Assembly (NCBI RefSeq): GCF_001881495.1 | Contig: NZ_LUKY01000028.1 | Coordinates: forward strand, 1 to 51,171 | Length of the DNA stretch: 51,171 nucleotides | Source of the DNA: Candidatus Rickettsiella isopodorum | GTDB taxonomy: Bacteria; Pseudomonadota; Gammaproteobacteria; Diplorickettsiales; Diplorickettsiaceae | Reading direction: 5' to 3' | Shown here: piece after piece, positions 34,278 to 42,541 of the stretch | Position numbering within the stretch: the stretch's first letter is position 1 | Layout of the letters: every line of letters begins with the position of its first letter | Position numbers and translations under genes: made by a program | Notes under the pieces: model-generated | Databases searched by the model: none | The model's input: the letters and a program-made list of their open reading frames with translations, nothing else | Told to the model about the DNA's origin: nothing

Positions 34278-35624
34278 ATGCGCATTTTTAATCTTGATAC
34301 GATATTTAGTTTTGCTCTCTATCCTGATGGAAATAAGAAACGTAATCGTAATAGCCAAAGCTACTGTTTAACGGTTGATCAATATAGTAAGAATGGTATC
34401 GATGAGACCGATACTGAAACACTTAAAAATCATTTAAAGAATATGAAGGTTCTATGCTTAGGTGTTTTGGCTGATGAATTTAAGAACAGAGATAAACCTG
34501 AGTTAGGCGCTGTAAAGTTTCGGATAAAAAAAACAGATAAATACGAGATCAAAAGAGAGTTTTTATCACCTAACAAAAATACTCCATTACCACTTTTTTT
34601 GTTTTACAAGAAGAAAAAAGCTAAAGTTACTAAAGCGCTAACTGATATTTTAAGTCCATTCTTTTTTAACATCATTAACTTATACAAAGAAAAAAATTTA
34701 GAGTTAAAAAAAATAGGGATAAGCAAAGAAGATATTATTGAAATTAATTATGCCTATCAAAATAAGATTACAAAAGCAGCTGAAATTATTTTTAAGGAAA
34801 TAGAAGGATCCCATACAGAAGTAAATATTATCGGTTTATTTGTCGACCCTTATTTTATACGAAAAGTAGATGACAGGTTGTTTTTAGAAGATACTCGACC
34901 TATTGATACGTTTCCAAGGCAGAATATTCCCCTTCTGAAAGAACAAAGTTTTTTAGAAGGAGATCAGGAATTAATAAAACCTGAAACGGATAGTAATAAC
35001 TTGAGTGCATCTATTTTTTTGAGCAATACTTACAAAAAAAATGATATTTTTGAATCATTAGATCGGGTTTTTACTGAATCTGTGGAAGAAAAATCAAAAA
35101 ACTTATCGGTTACTGCAGAAGATGGAATTGCTAAAGAGGTAGTTGATGCTGCTCAGTTAGATTCAGGAGTAGACAGGCATGATACAAGTGTAGATTTAGT
35201 CACTAGTCGGCAAGAAGAAATAGCCGCTTCTATATCATCAATAAGTAACCCAATTGCTACTAAAAGTAAATCCTATGATTGGAATTCAAGAGCCAAAAAA
35301 GAGATAACGGATTTGCTTGTAAAGTATCAAAAACATTTATCTCAAAGGTTTTTTTTTCGTAATAATACTGCAAAGATTGAGAAATTATTCATTACAGAAG
35401 ATTTATTAGCAAAAATAAAGCAAGATACTTATGAAAGCTTTTCGAATTGTTTAGAGAGTATTAATACTAAAAAAATTCTTGAAACCCACAGAGATTTACC
35501 TATTATCCAGAAAATAGGTAAATTTTTCAAAGGCCATAGCAAAACGGAGGGCACATTATTGCTAGAAAATATATTTTCTAGCTTAAATGAGAATACTATA
35601 GTAATAAATTCTATATCTATTTAA
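34278..35624 (+). CDS. Unknown protein, third gene of the insert
   Basis: This 448-residue protein is of no known family. The first 200 residues look like a folded alpha/beta domain (MRIFNLDTIFSFALYPDGNKK..., later AEIIFKEIEGSHTEVNIIGLFVDPYF). A low-complexity acidic and Ser-rich linker (about 220-335) follows, then a helical C-terminal domain of about 110 residues. Its end, ILETHRDLPIIQKIGKFFKG, then HSKTEGTLLLENI, faintly follows the hydrophobic pattern of the ATLWGGG module of the two preceding genes (IL..xR at the start, a Gly near the middle), but the hallmark residues are missing. There is no signal peptide or membrane segment. The Shine-Dalgarno is weak (AAGAAG). Confidence 0.65.
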   Translation: MRIFNLDTIFSFALYPDGNKKRNRNSQSYCLTVDQYSKNGIDETDTETLKNHLKNMKVLCLGVLADEFKNRDKPELGAVKFRIKKTDKYEIKREFLSPNKNTPLPLFLFYKKKKAKVTKALTDILSPFFFNIINLYKEKNLELKKIGISKEDIIEINYAYQNKITKAAEIIFKEIEGSHTEVNIIGLFVDPYFIRKVDDRLFLEDTRPIDTFPRQNIPLLKEQSFLEGDQELIKPETDSNNLSASIFLSNTYKKNDIFESLDRVFTESVEEKSKNLSVTAEDGIAKEVVDAAQLDSGVDRHDTSVDLVTSRQEEIAASISSISNPIATKSKSYDWNSRAKKEITDLLVKYQKHLSQRFFFRNNTAKIEKLFITEDLLAKIKQDTYESFSNCLESINTKKILETHRDLPIIQKIGKFFKGHSKTEGTLLLENIFSSLNENTIVINSISI

Positions 35625-35660
35625 ATTAAATAAAAAAAATAAAAATAATAAGGATAAACT

Positions 35661-36110
35661 ATGAAATATAATTTATTTAAAGCAATTAATGCTAATGTGC
35701 TTTATGAATACAACGAACCTTATAAAAAAAAAGGCGATCAGCAGGCTTTTAGTAATTTCAAGAAAATTTCAAGTGAAATAGGAGAAGCGTATCCGACAGA
35801 ATGGTATTATCAATCTTTTAAAATAACAAATAATTCTTTTTCTACAGCGTTCACTCTTCCTTTGCAAATATTTCCTGTTAACCATCATTATCAGCGATCT
35901 TATTTGCAAGAACATAATCAAATTCAAAAAAAAGATTCTAATGTAGCTGAGGATACTGATAAATTAAAGGATAAAGATCTAAAAATAGCAAAATCCAGCA
36001 ATTTTTTAAACAAGATAACTAAACTATTTTCTTTAAAAAAAGAAATATTTATAAATGGAGTGAAAAATTGTAATGATGAATTTGATTTTTTAAGACTTAA
36101 AAATTTTTGA
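35661..36110 (+). CDS. Unknown small protein, fourth gene of the insert
   Basis: This is 149 residues with no recognised family. The N-terminal 80 residues may form a small fold (YNLFKAINANVLYEYNEPYKKK...TEWYYQSFKI). The rest is Lys/Asp/Asn-rich and ends in a basic helix (NKITKLFSLKKEIFINGVK). AAGGA lies upstream of the ATG. The 3' end overlaps the convergent ctaA 3' end by 21 bases, so this border of the insert has no spare DNA. It could be the truncated head of a longer effector. Confidence 0.6.
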   Translation: MKYNLFKAINANVLYEYNEPYKKKGDQQAFSNFKKISSEIGEAYPTEWYYQSFKITNNSFSTAFTLPLQIFPVNHHYQRSYLQEHNQIQKKDSNVAEDTDKLKDKDLKIAKSSNFLNKITKLFSLKKEIFINGVKNCNDEFDFLRLKNF

Positions 36111-37133
36111 TCGCTTAAGGATCAAATTTTCTAATTGGTATCCATACAAACCAATATTTAATGTAATGATAATTAATAATAGTAACGCAGCAACGGCATT
36201 GTGTGCCATGGCAATAGGCAAAGGTAACACCCATAATACATTTAAAGCACCTAAACTAATTTGTAGACCTAATAAGAATGCTAGTAATACAGCGAGACTG
36301 CGTAAAAAAATTCTTTTCGTTACATTAAATAGTTTATAAACTACCAAACCTAAGTAAATAGTAGTAATTACCGCCATTATCCGATGAGTCATTTGTATGG
36401 CAGTGCGAGCAGTATGAGATAAGATACCCCCTTCGTAATTAATATTTGTATTTAACCAAAGGTGAAAACCTTCGAAGAAATTCATGGCAGGCCACCATTG
36501 TCCTTGACACCGCGGGAAATCGGGACAGACAAAAGCGGCATAATTAGCGCTGGTCCATCCGCCGAGACAAATTTGTATTATGATCAATAATAAACCGAAT
36601 GCCATCCATGATCTTAATTTTTGTTCCGATACTGAAGATTGCTTTATGGATAATTGGCTCAGTCGTAGTATTAATAGCCAAAGCAAACTCAATAACGCTA
36701 ATCCACCTAATAAATGAGATAGGACAACCAAAGGATGCAATCGCAAAGTAACAGTCCATTTTCCTAACAAGCCTTGTAAAAACAATAAAAAAAGCAAACT
36801 AGTGGCTACCCATACGGGTTGTTGGGATAGTTTATATTTATTAATAATTAAAACTATTGCGGCAAAGCTTAATAATACTAAGGTAGCCGCCATATAACGA
36901 TGAATCATTTCTGGCCATGCTTTTCCTAGATCTAAGGTTTTTCCTATAAAAGGGGCTTGCTTTATTTGTTTGGCATCCTTAGGCAATGTGAACTTTCCGT
37001 AGCAACCTGGCCAATCAGGGCACCCTAAGCCCGCATCTTTCAAGCGAGTGAATGCACCCAGTTGCACAACAATGAAAGCCAATAAAAAAGCAATATATAA
37101 AAAATATAAAGCCGATTTGTTTTCCGGAAGCAT
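36090..37133 (-). CDS. ctaA: Heme A synthase (COX15/CtaA)
   Basis: This 347-residue, eight-helix membrane monooxygenase turns heme O into heme A. Paired heme-binding His and Cys motifs are present in GAFTRLKDAGLGCPDWPGCYG, EMIHRYMAATLVLL, LLGGWTSANYAAFVCPDFPRCQG and IQMTHRIMAVITT, and AHNAVAALLLL comes near the end. This is the two-repeat layout of the proteobacterial type. It lies three bases after the preceding gene, as the apparent last gene of the main cox transcript. The last codons are overlapped by a convergent insert gene. Confidence 0.95.
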   Translation of the reverse strand: MLPENKSALYFLYIAFLLAFIVVQLGAFTRLKDAGLGCPDWPGCYGKFTLPKDAKQIKQAPFIGKTLDLGKAWPEMIHRYMAATLVLLSFAAIVLIINKYKLSQQPVWVATSLLFLLFLQGLLGKWTVTLRLHPLVVLSHLLGGLALLSLLWLLILRLSQLSIKQSSVSEQKLRSWMAFGLLLIIIQICLGGWTSANYAAFVCPDFPRCQGQWWPAMNFFEGFHLWLNTNINYEGGILSHTARTAIQMTHRIMAVITTIYLGLVVYKLFNVTKRIFLRSLAVLLAFLLGLQISLGALNVLWVLPLPIAMAHNAVAALLLLIIITLNIGLYGYQLENLILKRSKIFKS

Positions 37134-37136
37134 ATT

Positions 37137-37703
37137 TTATCCTGTTGTTGAAATTGCCAATAAACGCGCTAAATCTTGATATATATCCTCACCAGAGACA
37201 TCGCTCGAATAATATAAAATAATTTTTCCAAATGGATTCGCTAAAAAATATCCATTTTTTTGATGTAATTTTTTTAATTCTGGTTTAGAGATCGTATAGT
37301 TTAGTAAATTTGAATCTTTATTTATTAATGGAGAAAGACGAAGTAAATTTGTTTTAGCTTGTATTAAGCCATACTTTACACGGTAACGATTCTTGCCTAA
37401 TGCTAATGTGATTTGCCGCATGGTATGCAAATTTTTTTGACATAATTCACGACAGGGCGATTCGTTTAAATAAAATAAAAACCAACTACCATTAAACGAA
37501 CGAAGTTTTGTTCTATCTGGAATTAATTTTAGTTGCTGTAAACTCAAGTTGAAAGGAATAAGAGTCCCTTTATTGACTGTTTTGTGATGTAACCAGAGAG
37601 GATTTTTATTATAAAGGGCTACAGCTACTATTAACGGCGTTAAAAATATAATTAATAACAACAGAAAAATAAACAAATAATGGGGGGTATGTTTTTTTTT
37701 CAT
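37137..37703 (-). CDS. Membrane-anchored, SCO-like cox assembly protein of unknown function
   Basis: This 188-residue protein has one N-terminal membrane helix (YLFIFLLLLIIFLTPLIVAVALY) and a periplasmic domain that looks thioredoxin-like. SWFLFYLNESPCRELCQKNLHTMRQ places a CxxxC pair after the first strand, as in SCO proteins, and GYFLANPFGKIILYYSSDVSGEDI forms the closing strands. Similar proteins sit between SURF1 and CtaA in other gammaproteobacterial cox clusters. A copper or redox role in oxidase assembly is inferred. The ATG overlaps the surf1 stop by four bases. Confidence 0.8.
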   Translation of the reverse strand: MKKKHTPHYLFIFLLLLIIFLTPLIVAVALYNKNPLWLHHKTVNKGTLIPFNLSLQQLKLIPDRTKLRSFNGSWFLFYLNESPCRELCQKNLHTMRQITLALGKNRYRVKYGLIQAKTNLLRLSPLINKDSNLLNYTISKPELKKLHQKNGYFLANPFGKIILYYSSDVSGEDIYQDLARLLAISTTG

Positions 37704-38422
37704 AAACGATGAATATGAATACTAAAAAAAGCAATAAATAAGGTGAAACTTAAAACAAACCATTGAAAAGCATAAGCATAATGACGGTTCGCTTGTAACG
37801 TAATAGGTTGCCAAAGTGGTGTAAAACTATAAGTTTGTTTGGTGTTAATGACGAGCATAAAAGGTTGAAAATTATTTCTTTTTAAGAAATCTGGATTGAT
37901 AGATTGAATTCTTTTCGGCCATTTCTTTTCATTTATCTGCTTGAAGCTAAAGGTTTTGTTAGGAAATACAATTAAGCCACGTATTATTAGTTTATTGTTC
38001 AAAGGCGGAATTTTTGGAATTTTTTTTCTATCGATACTTTGCGGTATCCATCCTCTATTGACTAAAATGAGTTCCTGTCTATTATTTAAAATAAAAGGAG
38101 TGAGGATTTCATACCCGACTTTATGTAAATAAATCTTGTTTTCTAATAAAAAACTGTGTTGATTATCAAAATGACCTTGCATAATTCCAGGAAAATAATT
38201 TTTTTCTAAATTAATATTTTCAATTTGATTTAAATTAATCGGTATGGCTACCGAGCGTTGATAAAATATTTTTTGGATTTGATTTTTACTATCACCACGA
38301 TGAATTTGCCAAAATCCTAAATAAACAAGTAAGGGAAGTAAAAATATTACCATCAGACTGGGAAATAAAGTAGGTGTAAAGCAATAATTACTAAATTCAA
38401 TGGATATAATATTTTTTTTCAT
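37700..38422 (-). CDS. SURF1-family cytochrome oxidase assembly protein
   Basis: This 240-residue protein has the SURF1 layout of two membrane helices, one at each end, with a periplasmic domain between. Helix 1 ends in VYLGFWQIHRGDSK, matching the family L..WQ..R. ELILVNRGWIPQ is the conserved RGW element. The last helix (YAFQWFVLSFTLFIAFF) begins with the expected Y..QW. SURF1 helps insert heme A into subunit I. It overlaps the next gene by four bases and lies three bases after coxC. Confidence 0.92.
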   Translation of the reverse strand: MKKNIISIEFSNYCFTPTLFPSLMVIFLLPLLVYLGFWQIHRGDSKNQIQKIFYQRSVAIPINLNQIENINLEKNYFPGIMQGHFDNQHSFLLENKIYLHKVGYEILTPFILNNRQELILVNRGWIPQSIDRKKIPKIPPLNNKLIIRGLIVFPNKTFSFKQINEKKWPKRIQSINPDFLKRNNFQPFMLVINTKQTYSFTPLWQPITLQANRHYAYAFQWFVLSFTLFIAFFSIHIHRL

Positions 38423-38425
38423 GTT

Positions 38426-39295
38426 TTAAAAAATCAAAAAAAATGCCAAGGCCAAAATTACCGCAAGAAAATCCCACCACCATACGGCAGCATCGAAAGA
38501 AAAAGCATTTTTTTCTAGTAGTTGGTTGTGATAGATTCGAAAACATAAAATGCATAAAAATAATAGCGCGGCAGCAATATTTAATAAATGTAATCCTAGG
38601 AAGGCGATTAAAAAGCTACCATAGATTCCACTTTTAGTAATAATATGAGTATGAATGAGATGAATAAAATAATAAGTTTGTGAAATAAAAAAAATACAGG
38701 CTAAAAAAATAGCTAAATTTAAGTTTAGGCGACATAATTTATAGCGGGCTTTTTTTAAATAGTAGAGTGCACCGGTTAAAAGTAATGCGCTAAAAAGTAG
38801 AATGATTAAATTAATTAATGGAATTTGGCGCAGAGAACCTAAACTCGGTGTGCTAGCAACAGTTGCTGAAAAGCTAGAGGGGGGTAATAATGGCCAATGT
38901 TTAGCAAAATCTGGCCAGAGTAAATAATGGGTTAGCTGTGAAGCATCACCACTTTGTCCAGCTAGCCATGAGGTAATTGAGAATCTTACATGAATAATAG
39001 AGCCGATGAGTAAACCGAATAAAAATAGTTCAGAGATTAAAAACCATAACATGCCCCAACGAAAAGTTTTATCCATTTGTCGATTGTATAATCCAGCATT
39101 ACTTTCTTGTGTCACATTCCAAAACCAACCACTCAGCATAAACACTAACCCAGCTATGCCTATTATAAATGCGATTAGCCCCCATTTTTTTTCTAAATTA
39201 AGTGAGCCAAAGGCTAAAAAGAGTAAAGCGAGTGCACCCAAAATGGGCCAAGCGCTTTGTTCGGGTACATAGTATGAAGAGTCTTTGTTTTTCAT
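38426..39295 (-). CDS. coxC: Cytochrome c oxidase subunit III
   Basis: This 289-residue, seven-helix subunit of the aa3 oxidase supports proton uptake and stability. FRWGMLWFLISELFLFGLLIG carries the conserved membrane Glu. LINLIILLFSALLLTGALYYLKKA and IYGSFLIAFLGLHLLNIAAALLFL match known helices. The near-universal C-terminal YWHFVD.VW motif is WWWDFLAVI here, so the His is replaced by Trp. The start MKNKDSSYYVPEQSAWPILG is typical. It lies in the operon after ctaG. Confidence 0.93.
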   Translation of the reverse strand: MKNKDSSYYVPEQSAWPILGALALLFLAFGSLNLEKKWGLIAFIIGIAGLVFMLSGWFWNVTQESNAGLYNRQMDKTFRWGMLWFLISELFLFGLLIGSIIHVRFSITSWLAGQSGDASQLTHYLLWPDFAKHWPLLPPSSFSATVASTPSLGSLRQIPLINLIILLFSALLLTGALYYLKKARYKLCRLNLNLAIFLACIFFISQTYYFIHLIHTHIITKSGIYGSFLIAFLGLHLLNIAAALLFLCILCFRIYHNQLLEKNAFSFDAAVWWWDFLAVILALAFFLIF

Positions 39296-39350
39296 TCGCG
39301 TTTGTCCTTTAACGTGATCTTGGCTTGAATTTTTATTTCATGAAAGGGTT

Positions 39351-39929
39351 TTAAATTGGAATATGGCCTAAAGTTTGTGGTGCTATTTTTGCATGTTTTA
39401 AACCGCTTGTGTCGAATAAGGTATAAGCTAAAGTAATCGTATTAATATTTTTTGGTAAATGCTGATCAATATGAAATAAAACCGGCATGTCTCGTTGTTG
39501 GCCGGGATTAAACGTTTGCTGAGTAAAGCAAAAACATTCGGTTTTTTTTAAATAACGTGCAGCTAAGCCTGGAGAGACGCTGGGGATGGCTTGTACAGTC
39601 ATTGGACGATTCGAATTATTTTTAGCTGCAAAATAAATTAAAATATTTTCCCCTGGATGTAATTGTATATGCTGAAGCCTAGGGTAAAAATCCCAGGGAA
39701 GATAGTTGTTGTTATTTGTCATAAATTCCACACGAATATTGCGTGATAAATCAATTTCATTCGAAGTTACATAGGCATTTTTATCGGTTTTCCCATTAAT
39801 ACCTAAATTTTTACACAGTACGTTATAAAGTGGAATCATGGCAAAGCCAAAGCCAAACATGCTTAAGGTGGTAAAACAGAGCAAAATTAAAATTTTTTTA
39901 TTTGATAATTTCGCTATTCTAACTGTCAT
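39351..39929 (-). CDS. ctaG: Cytochrome c oxidase assembly protein CtaG/Cox11
   Basis: This 192-residue copper chaperone inserts CuB into subunit I. One N-terminal helix (ILILLCFTTLSMFGFGFAMIPLY) leads into YNVLCKNLGINGKT, which is diagnostic. The copper-binding ECFCFTQQTFNPGQQRDMPVLF (CxCF) is intact. The domain ends with LAYTLFDT. A copy of the dispersed palindromic element lies between coxA and this gene. Confidence 0.95.
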   Translation of the reverse strand: MTVRIAKLSNKKILILLCFTTLSMFGFGFAMIPLYNVLCKNLGINGKTDKNAYVTSNEIDLSRNIRVEFMTNNNNYLPWDFYPRLQHIQLHPGENILIYFAAKNNSNRPMTVQAIPSVSPGLAARYLKKTECFCFTQQTFNPGQQRDMPVLFHIDQHLPKNINTITLAYTLFDTSGLKHAKIAPQTLGHIPI

Positions 39930-39936
39930 GCGTTTG

Positions 39937-40057
39937 TATACTCACAGCAATTGGATTTTTGGCAAGGCGTTGCGAAAAAGAAGCAACCGAAGTGTATATA
40001 ATATACATGAGGATTGCGAGTTGAGCGACAGCCAAAAATTCAAGTGCGAAGAGTATA
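39937..40057 (-). repeat. Dispersed palindromic element, copy B
   Basis: This 121-bp copy is read on the minus strand. It starts TATACTCTTCGCACTTG right after the coxA stop and ends ATTGCTGTGAGTATA just before ctaG. It is nearly the same as copy A over its whole length. The ends are imperfect inverted repeats, and the centre holds the self-complementary GTATATTATATAC. It occupies the whole coxA-ctaG gap inside an operon. Confidence 0.88.
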
Positions 40058-41641
40058 TTACTCAAATTTTGGCGGTGTAGTAAAACTATGTAATGGAGGA
40101 GGGGAACTTAAGGTCCATTCTAATCCTTCAGCGCCTTCCCAAACCTGAGAGCTCGCTTTTTTTCCTTTTCCACGTATCGATTGAATAATAATGTAGAGAA
40201 AAAATACTTGAGCAAAGCCGAATAAAAAAGCACCTAAACTCGCAATTGCATTAAAATTGGCAAATTGTAAGGAATAATCGGCCACTCGTCTTGGCATGCC
40301 AGCGAGGCCTAAAAAGTGCATTGGGAAAAAAGTTAGATTGACACCAATAACAGATAGCCAGAAATGACATTGACCTAAGCGTTCGTTGTACATAACGCCA
40401 GTCATTTTAGGCAACCAATAATAAGCTCCGGCAATAGCCCCAAATAAAGCACCAGGTACTAAGACATAATGGAAGTGTGCTACCACAAAATAGGTATCTT
40501 GATATTGAAAATCTGCAGGTACCATGGATAACATGACACCCGAAAAACCACCGATGGTAAATAAAATAACAAATGCTAAAGCAAATAACATGGGGGTTTC
40601 AAAACTGATAGCACCGCGAAACATGGTGGTTACCCAATTAAATACTTTAACTCCTGTAGGCACGGCAATTAGCATCGTGGTATACATAAAAAATAATTCA
40701 GCAGCCAAAGGAACACCGGTTACAAACATATGATGTACCCAAACAATAAAAGATAAAAATGCAATGGCTAACAATGCATACACCATGAACCGATAACCAA
40801 AAAGTTTTTTGCGACTAAACGTTGGAATAACCTGCGAGATAATTCCAAAAGCCGGAAGAATAATAATATAAACTTCAGGATGTCCAAAAAACCAAAAGAG
40901 ATGTTGATAGAGTAATGGATCGCCTCCGCCTGCCGCATTAAAAAAACTTGTTGCAAAATGTCTGTCCATAAGCATCATTGTCACTGCAGCCGCTAAAACG
41001 GGCATGACACCTATGAGTAAAAAGGCCGTAACAAACCAACTCCAACAAAATATTGGCATTTTCATCATGGTCATCCCAGGAGTTCTAAGATTGAGAAGCG
41101 TGACAATAATGTTAATAGCGCCCATTAATGAAGAAAGCCCCATTAAATGAATCGCAAGAATTAAATAATCTGTGCTAGCTGGTCCATAGGTCGTTGATAA
41201 GGGCGCATACATTGTCCAACCAAAGTTAGGTGCAGAACCATCCATAAATAAGGTACTAAAAAGTAAAATAGCGGCAACGGGTAAGATCCAAAATGCCCAA
41301 TTATTCATACGTGGCATGGCCATATCAGGTGCACCTATCATTAAAGGAATCATCCAGTTGGCAAAACCAGAAAAGGCCGGCATGATAGCGAGGAATAACA
41401 TGACTAAGCCATGCATGGTCGTCATTTGATTAAAAAATTCTGGATTAAACAAACGCGCACCCGGTTGAAATAATTCTGCACGAATTAATAAAGCAAAGAC
41501 TCCACCGATAAAGAACATCAGTAGGCTAAAAAGGAGATATAATGTCCCAATTTCTTTATGATTAGTTGTGAATAGCCAACGTTTGATAAATGCTAGACAA
41601 CCTTGAGAGGCCGAATGTTCTAAATCAAGTATTTTTTCCAT
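40058..41641 (-). CDS. coxA: Cytochrome c oxidase subunit I
   Basis: This 527-residue, twelve-helix catalytic subunit carries heme a, heme a3 and CuB. TMHGLVMLFLAIMPAF holds the low-spin heme ligand. FFGHPEVYIIILPAFG gives the CuB His and the cross-linked Tyr. VHHMFVTG holds the other CuB His pair, and HFHYVLVPG the last heme ligands. All are intact. The N-terminus (LAFIKRWLFTTNHKEIGTLYL) is typical. It overlaps the coxB 3' end by 17 bases. Its stop is joined directly to repeat copy B. Confidence 0.98.
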   Translation of the reverse strand: MEKILDLEHSASQGCLAFIKRWLFTTNHKEIGTLYLLFSLLMFFIGGVFALLIRAELFQPGARLFNPEFFNQMTTMHGLVMLFLAIMPAFSGFANWMIPLMIGAPDMAMPRMNNWAFWILPVAAILLFSTLFMDGSAPNFGWTMYAPLSTTYGPASTDYLILAIHLMGLSSLMGAINIIVTLLNLRTPGMTMMKMPIFCWSWFVTAFLLIGVMPVLAAAVTMMLMDRHFATSFFNAAGGGDPLLYQHLFWFFGHPEVYIIILPAFGIISQVIPTFSRKKLFGYRFMVYALLAIAFLSFIVWVHHMFVTGVPLAAELFFMYTTMLIAVPTGVKVFNWVTTMFRGAISFETPMLFALAFVILFTIGGFSGVMLSMVPADFQYQDTYFVVAHFHYVLVPGALFGAIAGAYYWLPKMTGVMYNERLGQCHFWLSVIGVNLTFFPMHFLGLAGMPRRVADYSLQFANFNAIASLGAFLFGFAQVFFLYIIIQSIRGKGKKASSQVWEGAEGLEWTLSSPPPLHSFTTPPKFE

Positions 41642-42431
41642 GAAGAAGTTCTCCTACTTGTTGTTTGGCCCATAAATTAAATTCTTTTTTACTCACCGCT
41701 TTTACAACGATAGGCATAAATGCATGGTTTGTCCCACACAGTTCAGCGCATTGGCCACGATACGTGCCTGCAGTATCTATTTTTGCCCAGGCTTCATTAA
41801 TAAATCCTGGAATAGTATCGCGTTTAATGCCTAAAGTGGGCACCCACCATGAGTGTATGACGTCATTCGAAGTAAATAAAAATCTAATTTTTTTATGAAT
41901 AGGCACAACTAATGGATGATCCACTTCTAATAAATACCATTGATTTTTCTTTGCTTCATTCTGTAATTCTTCTACAGGTGTAGAGAGATTGCTAAAAAAA
42001 TCGATTCCTTGATCTAAATAAGCGTAGCGCCAACGCCATTGATATCCAGTTACTTTAATCGTTAATTCAGAATCGCTATTATCATTCATTTTGATTAAAG
42101 TTTTAGTGGCAGGTATTGCAATAACGATTAATATAATAAACGGCACAATGGCCCATGCAATTTCCAAAAAAAAATTTTCATGAAATTGAGCAGCATTGAC
42201 TCCTCGTGATTTTCTATGCCGAATAAGCGAATAAATCATGATGCTAAATACTACGATGGCAATTCCTACGCAAACCCAAAATACCAGCATATGTAAATGA
42301 TAAATAGCATGACTGATAGGCGTAACGCCTCGCGGCATATTGGTTTGCCATGCCGCTAAAGCCAATCCTGGACTAAGCAGAAAATTAAAATTAATAAAAA
42401 AAATTAAAAAAAATTTTTTAACATGCTTCAT
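41625..42431 (-). CDS. coxB: Cytochrome c oxidase subunit II
   Basis: This 268-residue protein has a signal peptide, two membrane helices (about 45-65 and 88-108) and a periplasmic cupredoxin domain that takes electrons from cytochrome c. The binuclear CuA ligands are present: the His of NDVIHSWWVPTLGIKRD and YRGQCAELCGTNHAFMP, with two Cys, Glu, His and Met. KVTGYQWRWRYAY supplies the aromatic entry site. Unlike many relatives there is no fused C-terminal cytochrome c; a separate tetraheme gene lies just upstream. Confidence 0.97.
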   Translation of the reverse strand: MKHVKKFFLIFFINFNFLLSPGLALAAWQTNMPRGVTPISHAIYHLHMLVFWVCVGIAIVVFSIMIYSLIRHRKSRGVNAAQFHENFFLEIAWAIVPFIILIVIAIPATKTLIKMNDNSDSELTIKVTGYQWRWRYAYLDQGIDFFSNLSTPVEELQNEAKKNQWYLLEVDHPLVVPIHKKIRFLFTSNDVIHSWWVPTLGIKRDTIPGFINEAWAKIDTAGTYRGQCAELCGTNHAFMPIVVKAVSKKEFNLWAKQQVGELLHGKNT

Positions 42432-42541
42432 ATCCTATCTGTCCTTTTTATAGTGATCACAATAACTTTTTAAGTTTAGGATGTTTTTATTTCAATCAAT
42501 AGGCACAATTGATTAATTTAAATGCTTAGCATAAAAGATCA

